A stretch of 64,000 nucleotides of DNA from Linum tenue (GCA_946122785.1 CAMGYJ010000010.1:11631467-11695466); one strand, 5' to 3'; shown: positions 33,226-45,208, numbered from the stretch's first letter. The notes: generated by a model from the letters alone, not told the origin. Numbers and translations are program-made.

Positions 33226-33971
33226 TTCAAGGGCTTGTTTTAAAGATAAAGTTGTCATCTTTCCAATGGTATGCTTTTTGGATCCAGACGAAGTCATTAA
33301 GGTTGTCTTCCAAGGCCTCAAAGTTGCTACCTCAAAACTGGAAAACTGCCAGAAAATGGTCAAGTCTGGAAACTGTTTTGTGAAGTCTACTTTGGAACTC
33401 AATTCAAGGAGCAAGGATGGGATTCAAGTCCAAAGGCTTCCACAACATGAAACTAGGTATGTTTATATACAAATGGAAGGAATTGGATAATAGATTGGAG
33501 TTTGGAAAGGGCTCTAACGAAAGGCGTGAAGTTAGTACGAAAGCTGCCTTTTGGGTTGTTTGCTAGCAGCTTACTTGTGCTTCAAGAAAGGAAGTTTAAA
33601 CCCGAATTTTAACTCATTTTTAGTGTAGATTTTTACCTTAATTGTTTCCTTGTTAGTTTAGAGTTGTATTAGGTTTTCTTTGGCTATAAAAGCTCTCTAG
33701 TTTTCGTTGTAATAGTTAGAGTTGATTGAATTGAATAACAAATCGAGTGTTTGAGTTCTTGAGTTGCGTCTCGAGAGTTTTTACCATTGTAATTAGCTTT
33801 GAGTGGATTCCTTAGCTAATTACAAGACCCTTGTGGAGGCTATTCTGAGTGGATTCCATAATCGTTTAGCAAGTTCTCTTATCAATCGATTAATAACCTC
33901 GGTTGTGGCGAGAATTCTAACTTTCCGTCTAATATCGTTCAAGAGTTTGGTTTGCTGCATTACTTTGATCA
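33064..33971 (+). repeat. Gypsy-family 3' LTR in the leading segment / unit A
   Basis: The ~908-bp LTR begins TGATATGATCCCAAATTG directly after a purine tract (GAAAAGGGGAAGCC) and ends near CTTTGATCA. It aligns with the 19094-20075 family in its first ~420 bp. A TATA box (CTATAAAAG) is at 33684-33692, so it could promote plus-strand transcription. No primer-binding site follows, as expected for a 3' LTR. Frames 33192-33490 and 33803-34036 lie in LTR sequence and are not genes. Confidence 0.7.
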
Positions 33972-34015
33972 AAAGCACCCCCTGGTGCTTTATTACTTCC
34001 AGGTACCCCTCTGAT

Positions 34016-34441
34016 CAACCAATGCCTTGTCGATGAAGTAGAAGAAACCTACTTTCATGTGGTATGGACCTGGAGTCTCGACTCTCACTCAATCTCCTGG
34101 AATCGAGCTCCCAAGTGAGCTTCGCGAAACTGCTCCATGCCATAGTCATTTTTGGACAGTTTCCCGGTTTTGAGCTAGCCTTTTGGGAAGCTTGAAAAAT
34201 GGCATTATGAGCTTTGCCTCGAGCTTCCAAGCATTCCAAGATGTAGAACAACTTCCCAGCTTCAATACAGACCATCAATCTCGAATTTTCATTGAGTAAA
34301 TTGAAAGAACCAATCCTCCAAAGTGGGTCACCTGAAACTGTAAAATGACTTAGCCAAAATTCATAATTGTTTTTAGTGTTTGGGTTTGCTTCTTGGTCAA
34401 GCAATTCAGGTTGAGGGAGTGATCCAATTGGGATCATATCA
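34016..34441 (-). repeat. Gypsy LTR fragment in inverted orientation, unit A
   Basis: On the minus strand it begins TGATATGATCCCAATTGGATC (minus start 34441), like the LTR at 33064. It follows the same order as the 16605-16190 LTR (TTTGGACAGTTTCCCGGTTTTGAG equivalent of TTCTGGTTTTGAC). It breaks off after ~426 bp. With 33064-33971 it forms an inverted pair about 45 bp apart. The 151-codon minus frame here is LTR sequence, not a gene. Confidence 0.7.
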
Positions 34442-34755
34442 AGCCCGATATGAAAAAAATAGTAGATCAATAAGAAGTTTATGGTATAGGTGGCTCACCA
34501 ACGCAAGTACGCAATGCCATTACCCGAAGCTTCTATTTTCTATTCACTGAAAACCTAAACAAAACCCTAAATTGTAATTAGAGGAAAGAAGCCTCCAGCC
34601 AGAAAAACAAATGATAAGATGAGCAGCAAATTGCCACTGTGTGTACCAACGATCTTCACTTCAGTAGCTAGTTGTTTTTAATTTTGAGCTCTGGTTTCCC
34701 ATTTTCTTTTGTTGATGACATATTTTATACGGGCAGGTGATAAGGTAAAGGAAGG

Positions 34756-35097
34756 ATGTCAAGAAATGATGATAGTAAACCAGAAGGACCATATCAAGAC
34801 TTCAGTTTTCCGGGAATGGGGATCCATCTCGTGAAAGCCTATGCAATGATCAACAACAATAGCTGTATACCAAATGAACCACAAACCTATAAGCATTGGG
34901 CGGTGAGAAAGAAGAAGCAGCATGCTAGCGAAGTCCCACATCGGAGTATTAAGTCTGGATATGGAGCGGCTATCCTCCGTTCACTCTGGTTATTTGCAGT
35001 CAGTTCTTTTGTTTCTACCACATCGGGTGAAAGTCTCATTCTACATTTCATTCTAGTATATAATACAAGGGTGGCTTCGGGTTTTTGTGAGACTTAA
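34756..35097 (+). other. Gene-like open frame of unknown nature, unit A
   Basis: A 113-codon frame opening MSRNDDSKPEGPYQDFSFPG. The first ~50 residues have non-repetitive, gene-like composition. From about residue 55 the DNA turns into transposon-like text (GAAGTCCCACATCGG, a motif common in plant LTR/TRIM termini), so the frame may be a captured or truncated exon running into a repeat. No family recognised. A possible 5' leader, with an upstream ATG frame that soon stops, precedes it. Confidence 0.3.
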
Positions 35098-35965
35098 GGA
35101 CGTCAAACAAGTGGTCCTTTAAAGTCTCGGCCGCAAATTAGGCCTTGTACTAGTCCAATTATGGCCTTTTTATGCTATTTTTTTTTTTGTATTGCAGTTT
35201 TTGGCTGCCAAATCGTCATTTTGATGATAGAGCAATGTGAGCCATATAGGCAAGCAGGTCTGCAGAGCTGAAAATTTATTTCATTGAGTTGAGCTTGTTG
35301 AGTTTGGCTCGCCCAGTTCGAGAATATTGTTGAGTCCTAGTCCAATTTTTTTTATGGGTTTGAGGTGAGCTCATAGCTTGTGTTGAACACGAGTTGTGTT
35401 ATTCATCCTATCAATTTTTATACCTCGTAACAATTGCGAGAGTTAAGTTTGAGTTGAGTTCTTTATCGAATCCAAGTTAGTGTTCATTCTATAGTCCAAG
35501 TCAGGCAAAAGTCGGTCTCCATTGGGCCAATTTGCATGTCCTAACCAACTATTGACCGCTACCCAATCCTTTGATGGTCGAGTTTCACAATCACATCACT
35601 GGGCAAACAATTGCTGCCATATTTGTCACTAGCTTGAAAAACTCATTGTGAATAGCATATTAGTAAATTGGATAACTCATTTGATACATATAAAATAACT
35701 CATTTAGATTTAGCATAATTCATTTACATGTCAAGTTAGTGTAGTAACATGGACCATAAGGACTCATCTAATCTAATACATATAAGTGCCAAATACAAAA
35801 GAAAAAAAAAAGATCTTATAAAACATCAAATAGAGGTTCAACAAATTTTGAATAAAAGTGAGTTCAAATGTTTGTGTAACAAAAGCCGGTCATTTAAACT
35901 ATTTTTTAATTAAATAACATATGAAAATCAACTATAAACTAATAAATCCAAATGACTAAAGAAAT

Positions 35966-36144
35966 CTATTCATGATCAACGATCTTCCTCTTAAGAGGCG
36001 TTGACACAATATTATCAATAATTTGAGCTCGCACTTGTATCGCCATAGTGACATTCCCATATCTCAGTACGTGCACACCATCACCAATTGTGTAGTCGTT
36101 AATGGATTCTTCAACAGATTCTGTCCCACGACAGCGTTGAATGA
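35966..36144 (-). pseudogene. Possible terminal exon fragment, unit A
   Basis: On the minus strand, after an acceptor-like GGTACAG, about 59 sense codons run without a stop (SVEESINDYTIGDGVHVLRY ... PLKRKIVDHE) to TAG at 35968-35966. The composition is protein-like, but I do not recognise the family and no upstream exon was found. Probably a relic of a captured or duplicated gene. Confidence 0.3.
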
Positions 36145-37665
36145 CTGTACCGTTTTATCTCATTCCATTGAGTGCTTGAAGAAAATAAAGCCACAAACAT
36201 TCAGCCTAATAGGAAAAGGAGTGGGTTCAATGCATTTTAATTTGTAATCGACTTAATAATAATCTTTACTTATAAACTCAATAGTCAAATGATAAGAATG
36301 AAGTTACGTAGGCGTAGGTGATTATGTGCTCGATTGGGCTTTTAAATGTCTAAAGGTCCAACTATATTTCACGGCCCAAATAATGATTTTTCGAATTTTA
36401 GATGCGAAACTTACCAAATCGAAGCGGATGCTTCATCTTCCAACAATTCATTGATTTCTAAATTCTAATGATTTTCGGTGAAAATTGTATGAAGATTTCT
36501 CATAAACGAAGTTAGTGGATAGCATTCGCTGACTAATTTCCTCTTCCCTTCAGTTGCTTCTACGCTTTTCCCTTAATTTATCTTCCGTCATTAAGATCGA
36601 CGGTATTCTTCTACTCTCCTTGAATTTCAAAATTCCAGCAATCCCTAGATAATTCAGGCTGGAACTACCCCGACCCAACTCCCTACTATTGGAAGGGCTT
36701 CCATTCCTACTCCCTCCCCGGAATCACAGCGTAATATGTTCCCAACTCTCAGCTCCTCGAGTCAATCCCGGTCGATGACTCCCACCACTACAACTCAGTA
36801 ACTACCACTACTAAAGGTTTGTTCTCTTTCGCACACAGTCTCCGCAATTGCCTTTCTCTCCCAACATTATCATCAATTCTCGATTGTTGGATGAATCCTG
36901 CTGATTGATGTTCAATGGAATAACTTCATCGAGTTTGTGGACAGAACATGGACCGGGAAATGTCGATTGACCCATGGGAATTGCAAAAGGACATGTAGGA
37001 GATGAGGGCGATGGATGCCTTCGTGGTTCCCGGGAGGGAAGAGGAGATATCTAGCCAGCCAAATCTGGGTAGCGGGAGAGGATTCTGGGTACGTGGTCGT
37101 GGCTGGAGAATCTGATGGTGCCTTAATTGGATGATGAAAAAGGATTTCGTGTCGAGGGATTGGAGGCGGCGAGGAAGTCTAGGAAAAGGATTTTGTCCAG
37201 ACTAAGTTCTTCCCAAGTACTTATTTAGTTATATTTACAATCTTTTAATTGTTGGTTCTTTTATTATTTTGTGATTTTAGACCAACGTAAATGGTGAATT
37301 CATATATGGACCTAAGTAAAAATATAATAAGGATACTGGGTGGCCAGAGAGTTTGTGGGCCTAAGTGAGAATATAATAAGCAAGTGATCTACACATACTA
37401 TAATACACCGAAGGGAAAAACGGGACCCCCATTTCAAATTTCCTGCAACGAGAGTGAAAGTAGGAAGGATATTTTGGTCTTCACAATTACTTTTTTTTAT
37501 TCATTAAAAAGACACGTACTGGGATTCGAACCATGACCATTTTAAAGAAAAACAACGATCATAACCAATCACACTAAGTATATTTGTTGTATCTTTTTAA
37601 ATTAAAAATATATAATAGCAGGGAGGAAAAAACTCTTCCCCCATTTCAAATTCCCTGCTCCAGGA
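36145..37665. other. Unit A spacer with leader-like text
   Basis: A pyrimidine-rich, leader-like stretch (about 36530-36830) ends in a donor-like AAAGGTTTGT. Scattered frames follow, none convincing. TTCGAACC at 37525 resembles a reversed tRNA/SINE B box without a clear partner A box. The same content recurs at 46912-48432. Confidence 0.3.
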
Positions 37666-38323
37666 GCGTTTGTAGGAAGGGTAGAATAGAAAATGTCAAT
37701 TTTTTTCTTTTTCCTCTGTGGAACGGGCCAACTTACCGTACACATGCGGATTTAAACGTGTCCATGAGTGTCAATTTTTTTCTTTAAGCTCTTTTATTTC
37801 TCCATGGTGATAAAATATATATGAAAAGGCAAAAACAATACTCCTTTTTATTGCTAAAAATAAAAAAATTTAACAATAAACTAATGCATGATATCTAATG
37901 GGCTAACTCCTAACCATAAAATAAAAGAGTTGAATGAGTCTGACCTACACGGGATCTGGCCATAAAGTAAAACAAATGAACATCATTGGTTTGCCATTCT
38001 AAAAGCGTTTGTAGGAAGGGTAGAATATGAAGTGTCAATTTTTTTCTCTTTCCTCTGTGGAACGGGCCAACTTACTGTACACATGCGGATTTAAACGGGT
38101 CCAGGAGTGTCAATTTTTTTCTTTAAGCCCTTTTATTTCTCCATGGTGATAAAATATATATGAATAGGCAAAAACAATACTTATTTTTATTGCTAAAAAT
38201 ATAAAATTTAACAATAAACTAATGCATGGTATCTAATGGGCTAACCGCTAACCATAAAATAAAAGAGTTGAATGGGCCTGACCTACACGGGATTTGGCCA
38301 TCAAGTAAAACAAATGAACATCA
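37666..38323. repeat. 339-bp direct tandem repeat, unit A
   Basis: GCGTTTGTAGGAAGG at 37666 recurs at 38005, and the ~330 bp after each match closely (TGTGGAACGGGCCAACTTAC, AATGGGCTAAC, GACCTACACGGGAT). The frame 37584-37787 overlaps it and is not supported as a gene. Confidence 0.9.
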
Positions 38324-41300
38324 TTTGCTAAAATATAATGTATTTTAAAGTTATTCAATGGTTCAACCTCGACCAACCCAATTATTTCAATTTTTATCAT
38401 TTCAAATATATATTATATAATTATTTGATATCATAATGATCAAATTATAGTGTATTTTACAGGGAATCGTTTGGTATTTGTTAGTAAAAAACTAAACAGA
38501 AAGATCTATTTGGTTATTTTAAACATTAAAACGATCCTAAACATTTTCATTTCCTTTTGAATTTCTATGGTTTTATTCCCGAATAAGTGATGTGCAAATG
38601 GCGAATTGCAGTCATCTCTTTTCTTTCACTATTTTTTATTTTCAAATAGAAAGTTTAAAAGTTAAGAATAATTAGAATTTTGCATGGGTCGGTCAAACAG
38701 GCTTAATTTCAAGTTTTGGCCCGTTTTGATCAAGTCTAATTTATAATCACATGGTTCCCTGATACTCTATAAAAATTTCAATCCAAACCAGTTTGGCAGG
38801 TGAGTCCGTGTTTACCACCATTTTCTAGGGATACGACAACGGTGGTTCCTATCCCAAATCGTGTTGTTCGTTCTTGATTTTCTTAGATTTTATCACGGCC
38901 TGACAAAAACCAGAAAGCACAATGATGACAAGATGAAAGTTTTATAAAGCAAACGACCAACGGGTCGAGTAAAAACTAGCAACGATTGTGAGATGCTAAT
39001 TTTCCGAAAACCTACGAGATAGGCGATTTTTTATTCGATTTTATGGAATCCGGTCTCTATAAAACTTACTCCACCTCATCATATTACTAGAAAAAACAAT
39101 ATTGTTTCACAAGGTAACATATACTTGATTTTGGTTCATAAGGCCGATTTTTGATTCGTTGCATCATTCATGTCTATTTCCTTCTAAAATTCATTATTTT
39201 TATCACGTGTTTCCAAAAAAAACTATACAACAATAAGCTATACACCCCATTACATTATCAAATTTCATACCTCACCTTCCTCCGGCCAACTGGCCGGGGC
39301 CCACACTAGTAAACGTATAGGGGCCTTTGGAAAATAACAGGATATTGGGCCAGAGTTAGCAGACGAGCGACAGTTAAGGGCCGAAATTAGTGCAGTGTAG
39401 AAATGACCAATTTGGGTCTCCGAAAATTGCTCTATGGCTTGCAATTTTGAAATCCTGAATAACTGCTTCTAACTCCACTATAATATATTTGTAGATTCTT
39501 CTAACTCTCAGTTCGTCATGTGCTGTATACACCCGTAGCAATAATTTGGTTTGTTTAGACTACTGGAATAAGTTCATTTCAAACTAATCTTCTAACTCCT
39601 TTAAATAAACTTGGTCGTACAACTCACATTTCTTCAACTCAACTAATACATTGCTTTAGATAAGTTCTTTTATCTATCATCCTCCAACACAACAAGAATC
39701 TATCTCAACCTCAGGATCACTGGTGTTATTTTGTCAATTGTAATGACCCATTAATATAGGTATGTTTTTGTAATTGTGCTGGTGTATGAAATGGGGGAAA
39801 CCCATAACGTAAATGTTATGTTGAATGATGAATAAACAGACCTATTAGATTTTCCAGTGGCTATCTTTCTATCTTCTTCTTCTTCTTCCCCTTTCTCTTC
39901 TCATCTACCTCCCTTTCTTGTTGATAATCCATCGTCGGAGATGTTGATCCCGTCTGACCCTTACATCAAACAATAGAGGTATATGCCCCTCATTTCAGTT
40001 TCAAAAAACGAAAAAGTATTTATAAGATATGAAACTTTTTCGGTTGATTAGTTTGGTTGCCCTAAATTATCTTTTTCTAGGTGTCTTGGTAGAAATAGTG
40101 AATGAAAATTGTTCCTCCTCGAAAAAATATGAATTATGGATTATAACTATATATTTTGGTTGTTCCTGATCGTTATCAAATTGTATGTTGACCTGCTATT
40201 GCTAGCATGCTTAATGGGATTGTCATGTTCAGAAAAATTTCCCTAGAATTTTTTCATATATGAAGTGTAATTTCTTTGGGCGTGTAGTGTAATTGAACAA
40301 TGGAGAAAACGGTACAAAAAGGTGGGAAGAAACATAATATTGTGTGGTGAGATATGACCTGTGTTTTTGGAAAATAGAGTTTCCGACAGGGGTCAACATA
40401 AAATTGAGTAATGAGTTTGATAATGCACTCCGTACTCATCCAACTCAATTTATGTTATAATTATTGTTCGAAGTATTCGTATCTATCTAAAATATATTTG
40501 TGTCGTACAAACATATTTGTAAGGAAGTTAAGATATTTTATCATATTTGTCTCTCGTGGTCTCACTACCCTAATTTGTTTCTTCAAGTGAAATTTAAACA
40601 TAGATTTAATACAAGCTATGATTCACTTTTTTTTCTTCTTGTGTACAAATATAGAAGTACAACATTGTATGTGTTGTGCACACTAAAAACATAGTAAGAC
40701 ATTTGCAAATGGATGGAAATTTGGTGAAGTAGGTGGATCACAATACAGTTTGGCCCATTATGTTGGACAGGGTGGCGGTTGAAGACTTGAAGTGCAAAGA
40801 GCAACTGACAAAGACACCTACAAATTCATAGATCTTTCTTCCTGTGAGATGTGATAAAATACCACATTGGAAGAAACAAGAAATTTGAAGTGGAAAATCA
40901 CTATAAAATTAACTTAAGTCATTGACTCATATATCTTGTAGGTTATGGGATAGTTACTTTGGTATATTTGTAAGTTGACGTCCAGTCTATCTCAAGTCCT
41001 GGTTTGTTAAAGACCTATACGAAGTTGAAGCTCAAAATGAGTTGGGCTTATTGAGCTTGTCAATGTGCTGTCATAAGCTTAAGCTCGAGCTATCATTTTT
41101 TCTGTCCAGCTTATCTTGAAGCTGTTTTTTTGCCAATCTCAGGCTTCTTTTTTTTTTTGTCATTCTCAAGCTTTATTCCTCATATTGAGCTTGAGTTGTT
41201 GAGCTCGAGTTGAATTTTTCTTCGTTGAGTTCAATATTCAGTTGCGCAAATTCATTTGTCCGGCCCATTTGTAGCGTACAAGTGGTCAATCAAGAGTTTG

Positions 41301-41707
41301 ATTGTTTTTTGAGAGTTCGATTCAATTTAAAAATTTGATGACTTAATACTCTCATTAAAAAAATATTATAAGTATTGTACACATAATAACGCACCAAACC
41401 ATATATCCAAAATAGAGTATTTTTATAGTTACTCTTAAACAAGTTAAAACAAGAATACTAAAGTGACAAAAAAAAAATTTAAACTTAATATAACAATTTT
41501 ATTAACCAAAATAGAAATATATTACAAAAAGTAAAAAGTCTAAGAAATAAGAATGATGCTCCTAACAAACGGAGAAATGGTGAATGAAAAGGTTGAATAT
41601 ATTTCGAGATTAAAAACGGCTAAATAACACGTTTAGCCACTCAAATTACATAAAATTTTCACGTTTGTCAATCAAATTACTTTTCTTTCTTATTTGCCAT
41701 CAATTTT
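38324..41707. other. Unit A AT-rich spacer
   Basis: No gene is seen. A CT-rich stretch (TCTTCTTCTTCTTC, about 39870-39890) is present. About 40590-40740 is a diverged relative of the inner ends of the inverted-repeat arms (ACATAGATTTAATA.AGCTATGATTCAC). AGCTT/GAGCTTGAG-rich text lies at 41020-41230. The final 100 bp (about 41610-41700) resemble a one-sided MITE border (TTAGCCACTCAAATTAC). Unit B repeats this at 49091-52474. Confidence 0.5.
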
Positions 41708-42430
41708 ATGAATCGTTTCACCGTTAGTCACCAGGAGTCAGTCTCCATGAACTCTGTCATTTTTTTTGATGATGTGGCAAACAAAACTGCTGACCAGTAT
41801 GGAGGCTACGAGGATGAGGTTTGGTGCGACGTGGTTCCTCTGAAATCGACTCATATAGTGCTGGGTAATCCCTTGCACGTCGATCGCTGTGCTCGATGGA
41901 GGAGAAGAACGAACCACATCAAATTGCGGGATTGTGGGAAGCTTTTCGCCCTCAAGCTTCTGTCGCCAGAAGAATCTGCTGAAGATCGGGCCACCCTGCT
42001 GCAACAGCTCCGAGACGAGGAGGACCGAGCTAAGGCATTAGCGACTTCAATTGGGGGAAGGAGCTGGAGTTCCAGCGGGTTGAAGAAGAGCAGTTCGACG
42101 GAGAGGAGAGAGAGTGAATCGGGGGAGGCCATCCAGACCATGACGATCAAAACCAATGACATCGCCACGTTCGATAAGAAGCCAAAAACGTGTCGTGCTA
42201 GTCAATTAGAGTCTGATGGCGGCGAATCGACAATCCCCAATTTGGGTTTTTTGCACGCAAACGCGGAGGAAAACAAGCAACAGCAAGATGAATCGGATGT
42301 GGAGTTTGGAGGACAATCAGCCCAGGAAAGCGCTCGGAATCGGCTTATGGAGACACAAGGATGGTGTAGGTGCAAAGCAATCGACACGAAAATGCTGGGA
42401 TTAAAAGTCCCCAATTTCAATTTTGGGTGA
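41708..42430 (+). pseudogene. Gypsy protease-end ORF, unit A
   Basis: A 240-codon frame. Residues about 30-75 read YEDEVWCDVVPLKSTHIVLG then NPLHVDR, matching the end of the plant Ty3/gypsy aspartic protease (DVVPM..HILLGRPWQFDR), followed by LLSPEESAEDRATLLQQLRD as in the linker of the element at 17230-17532. The protease active site, RT and integrase are absent. The frame ends at TGA 42428-42430, just before the hAT-like element. The first ~28 residues are not gypsy-like. Confidence 0.75.
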
Positions 42431-42512
42431 CCGGAATCTGGGCCTTGCTCGCCAGATTCTGGGAACTTAAAATTCCCCGGTGGTGGGAATTTCGTGGGTC
42501 TTAAGTTGGGGC

Positions 42513-43326
42513 TAGGGGTGGGAAACGGTGCGGTTGCGGTTAACTGCACCGCAATTTGTGGTTAACTGCAATCGCAAAACACCCATATTAGCCAACCGCG
42601 ACCGCGTCCCTCATGGTTAGCGGTTAACCAAAAACCACAGAACGCGGTTAGCAGTGAACCGCGGTTTATGGTTGTTAAAACCGCAACAACTGAACATTAT
42701 AAGAAACCGCGGTTAAGCAATTTAACCGACAATTAACCGCGAACTAACCGCAAAAAATTCATGAAAAAAAAAACACAGCAGCTACTGTTTTGCCTATTTT
42801 CACTTCCATCAAGCCCCTGCATCTATCTGCATATCCAAATAACACAATCCACAAATGCACACGCCGGACGGCCAGGGACGGCGGCGGGCGGATGGCAGCG
42901 GCGCAGCGCCGCAGCGGGAAGATGAGAAGGGTCGAAGCTCGACTCGAAGGGTTTTCAGTTGCTGATGGGAAGGGACGAAACGAAGGGTCGAAGGGGATTT
43001 TTGATTTTTGTTTCGTCAAATCAAAACGACGGCAGGGAGAAGGGGGGAGGGGCGGGTCGGGTTTGGGCTGCTGCCTGCTGGGCTGGGGGTCAACTTTGGG
43101 CTCGACTAGGGGTCAAATATGGGTTGGGTATGGGTCGCGGTTAGCCTTGCGGTTATATGGATTTGCGGTTTCGGTTGCGGTTAAACCGCAAACCACAAAA
43201 CAACCCATATCTCCAACCGCGACCGCAAAATAGGCAAAATATGCGGTTTGCGGTTAACCAATAACCGCGCGGTTTCGGTGCGATTATCGGTTTAACCGCG
43301 AAACCGCAACCGTTTTCCCAGCCCTA
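42513..43326. mobile_element. hAT-like non-autonomous element, unit A
   Basis: The 814-bp element starts TAGGGGTGGGAAACGGTGCG and ends AACCGTTTTCCCAGCCCTA; the ends are imperfect inverted repeats. GTTGGGGC at 42505-42512 and 43327-43334 is an exact 8-bp target duplication. The homologous site at 32587-32594 has a single GTTGGGGC and no insert. The ends are packed with GCGGTTAACCGC-type subterminal repeats. The GC-rich middle (about 42860-43140) has open frames on both strands but no transposase. Confidence 0.95.
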
Positions 43327-43830
43327 GTTGGGGCGACTTGGACAGCATCGAGACAGGAGAAGGAATGGAATTGAGCCCTGGAATCGAAGGGAGCATGCTG
43401 GAAGCGATGAATTGGAACATGATGGCTTCAGGACAAAAGCCCCAATCTCACAAAGCTTAACGAAGTTCTTCTTGTCGCCGACAACTGCAAACGAAAGCCT
43501 CAATCTCACAAAGCTCGCCGGAGTTCTTCTTGTCGCCTACAACTGCAATTTTTTTGCCGGATTTTGGAAGCCTTCCCAATCCAATTCAACATCATATTTT
43601 CGTCATTGTCTGCGTGGACTGTGAACCTTGGAGTGCCATGAAGCTGCTGAAGCTTACTGAAGAACGATTTGAAGACACAATTTTTATGCCGAAAATTGTG
43701 TTTGAGAAGCCTACTTTCTATCTAATTTGGGATCAATTCCGTGAATCTTTTGAGCCAAATAAAAATCAAGCTTTGAAGGCAAAGCTTTTTGAAAAGGGGA
43801 CGCCTGATATGATCCCAAATTGCTGACCAT

Positions 43831-44738
43831 TCACGTCACAATTACTTGACAAAGAAGCTATTGAAGTTGGGAAAAAGAAAGGCAGAATTTGGTTAAGTAT
43901 TGGACCAGTTTCAAGTATCCTAATTTGGAGGCTTGGTTCTCTCAATAGGTTCACTGAAAATTGGAGTTCAAGGGTTTAACTGAAAATTGGAGTTCAAGGG
44001 CTTGTTTTAAAGATAAAGTTGTCATCTTTCCAATGGTATGCTTTTTGGATCCAGACGAAGTCATTAAGGTTGTCTTCCAAGGCCTCAAAGTTGCTACCTC
44101 AAAACTGGAAAACTGCCAGAAAATGGTCAAGTCTGGAAACTGTTTTGTGAAGTCTACTTTGGAACTCAATTCAAGGAGCAAGGATGGGATTCAAGTCCAA
44201 AGGCTTCCACAACATGAAACTAGGTATGTTTATATACAAATGGAAGGAATTGGATAATAGATTGGAGTTTGGAAAGGGCTCTAACGAAAGGCGTGAAGTT
44301 AGTACGAAAGCTGCCTTTTGGGTTGTTTGCTAGCAGCTTACTTGTGCTTCAAGAAAGGAAGTTTAAACCCGAATTTTAACTCATTTTTAGTGTAGATTTT
44401 TACCTTAATTGTTTCCTTGTTAGTTTAGAGTTGTATTAGGTTTTCTTTGGCTATAAAAGCTCTCTAGTTTTCGTTGTAATAGTTAGAGTTGATTGAATTG
44501 AATAACAAATCGAGTGTTTGAGTTCTTGAGTTGCGTCTCGAGAGTTTTTACCATTGTAATTAGCTTTGAGTGGATTCCTTAGCTAATTACAAGACCCTTG
44601 TGGAGGCTATTCTGAGTGGATTCCATAATCGTTTAGCAAGTTCTCTTATCAATCGATTAATAACCTCGGTTGTGGCGAGAATTCTAACTTTCCGTCTAAT
44701 ATCGTTCAAGAGTTTGGTTTGCTGCATTACTTTGATCA
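43831..44738 (+). repeat. Gypsy-family 3' LTR, second copy
   Basis: Equivalent of 33064-33971, shifted by one unit, with the TATA box at 44451-44459. It contains a 26-bp direct duplication (ACTGAAAATTGGAGTTCAAG, twice, about 43955-44006) that the first copy lacks. Confidence 0.7.
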
Positions 44739-44782
44739 AAAGCACCCCCTGGTGCTTTATTACTTCCAGGTACCCCTCTGAT

Positions 44783-45208
44783 CAACCAATGCCTTGTCGA
44801 TGAAGTAGAAGAAACCTACTTTCATGTGGTATGGACCTGGAGTCTCGACTCTCACTCAATCTCCTGGAATCGAGCTCCCAAGTGAGCTTCGCGAAACTGC
44901 TCCATGCCATAGTCATTTTTGGACAGTTTCCCGGTTTTGAGCTAGCCTTTTGGGAAGCTTGAAAAATGGCATTATGAGCTTTGCCTCGAGCTTCCAAGCA
45001 TTCCAAGATGTAGAACAACTTCCCAGCTTCAATACAGACCATCAATCTCGAATTTTCATTGAGTAAATTGAAAGAACCAATCCTCCAAAGTGGGTCACCT
45101 GAAACTGTAAAATGACTTAGCCAAAATTCATAATTGTTTTTAGTGTTTGGGTTTGCTTCTTGGTCAAGCAATTCAGGTTGAGGGAGTGATCCAATTGGGA
45201 TCATATCA
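44783..45208 (-). repeat. Inverted gypsy LTR fragment, unit B
   Basis: Unit-B copy of 34016-34441; apparently identical in sequence. Confidence 0.7.

Larger units (their letters stand above)
33226..43992 (+). repeat. Tandem unit A (10,767 bp)
   Basis: Every position from 33226 onward recurs 10,767 bp later (for example the frames starting 33803/44570 and 34756/45523) with only isolated substitutions, such as CGTAACAATTG at 35422 versus CGTAACGATTG in the next unit. Contents in order: gypsy LTR, inverted LTR fragment, short gene-like frames, AT-rich DNA, a 339-bp direct repeat, more AT-rich DNA, gypsy protease ORF, hAT-like element, gypsy 3' remnant. Unit phase is arbitrary; this phase starts where identity to the next unit becomes near-perfect. 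Confidence 0.95.

Noticed and set aside
33803..34036. 77-codon frame repeated in all three units
   Set aside because: It lies in the R/U5 part of a gypsy LTR; repetition reflects the tandem duplication, not selection.
34015..34470. 151-codon minus-strand frame repeated in all three units
   Set aside because: It coincides with an inverted gypsy LTR fragment similar to 16320-16605, so it is non-coding LTR sequence.
37511..37575. Possible tRNA gene or SINE because of TTCGAACC
   Set aside because: The B-box-like word is present, but no plausible A box at the right spacing and no cloverleaf could be drawn.
42790..43233. 147-codon frame with basic composition
   Set aside because: It lies within the non-autonomous hAT-like element; GC-rich DNA keeps several frames open and no transposase motif is present.
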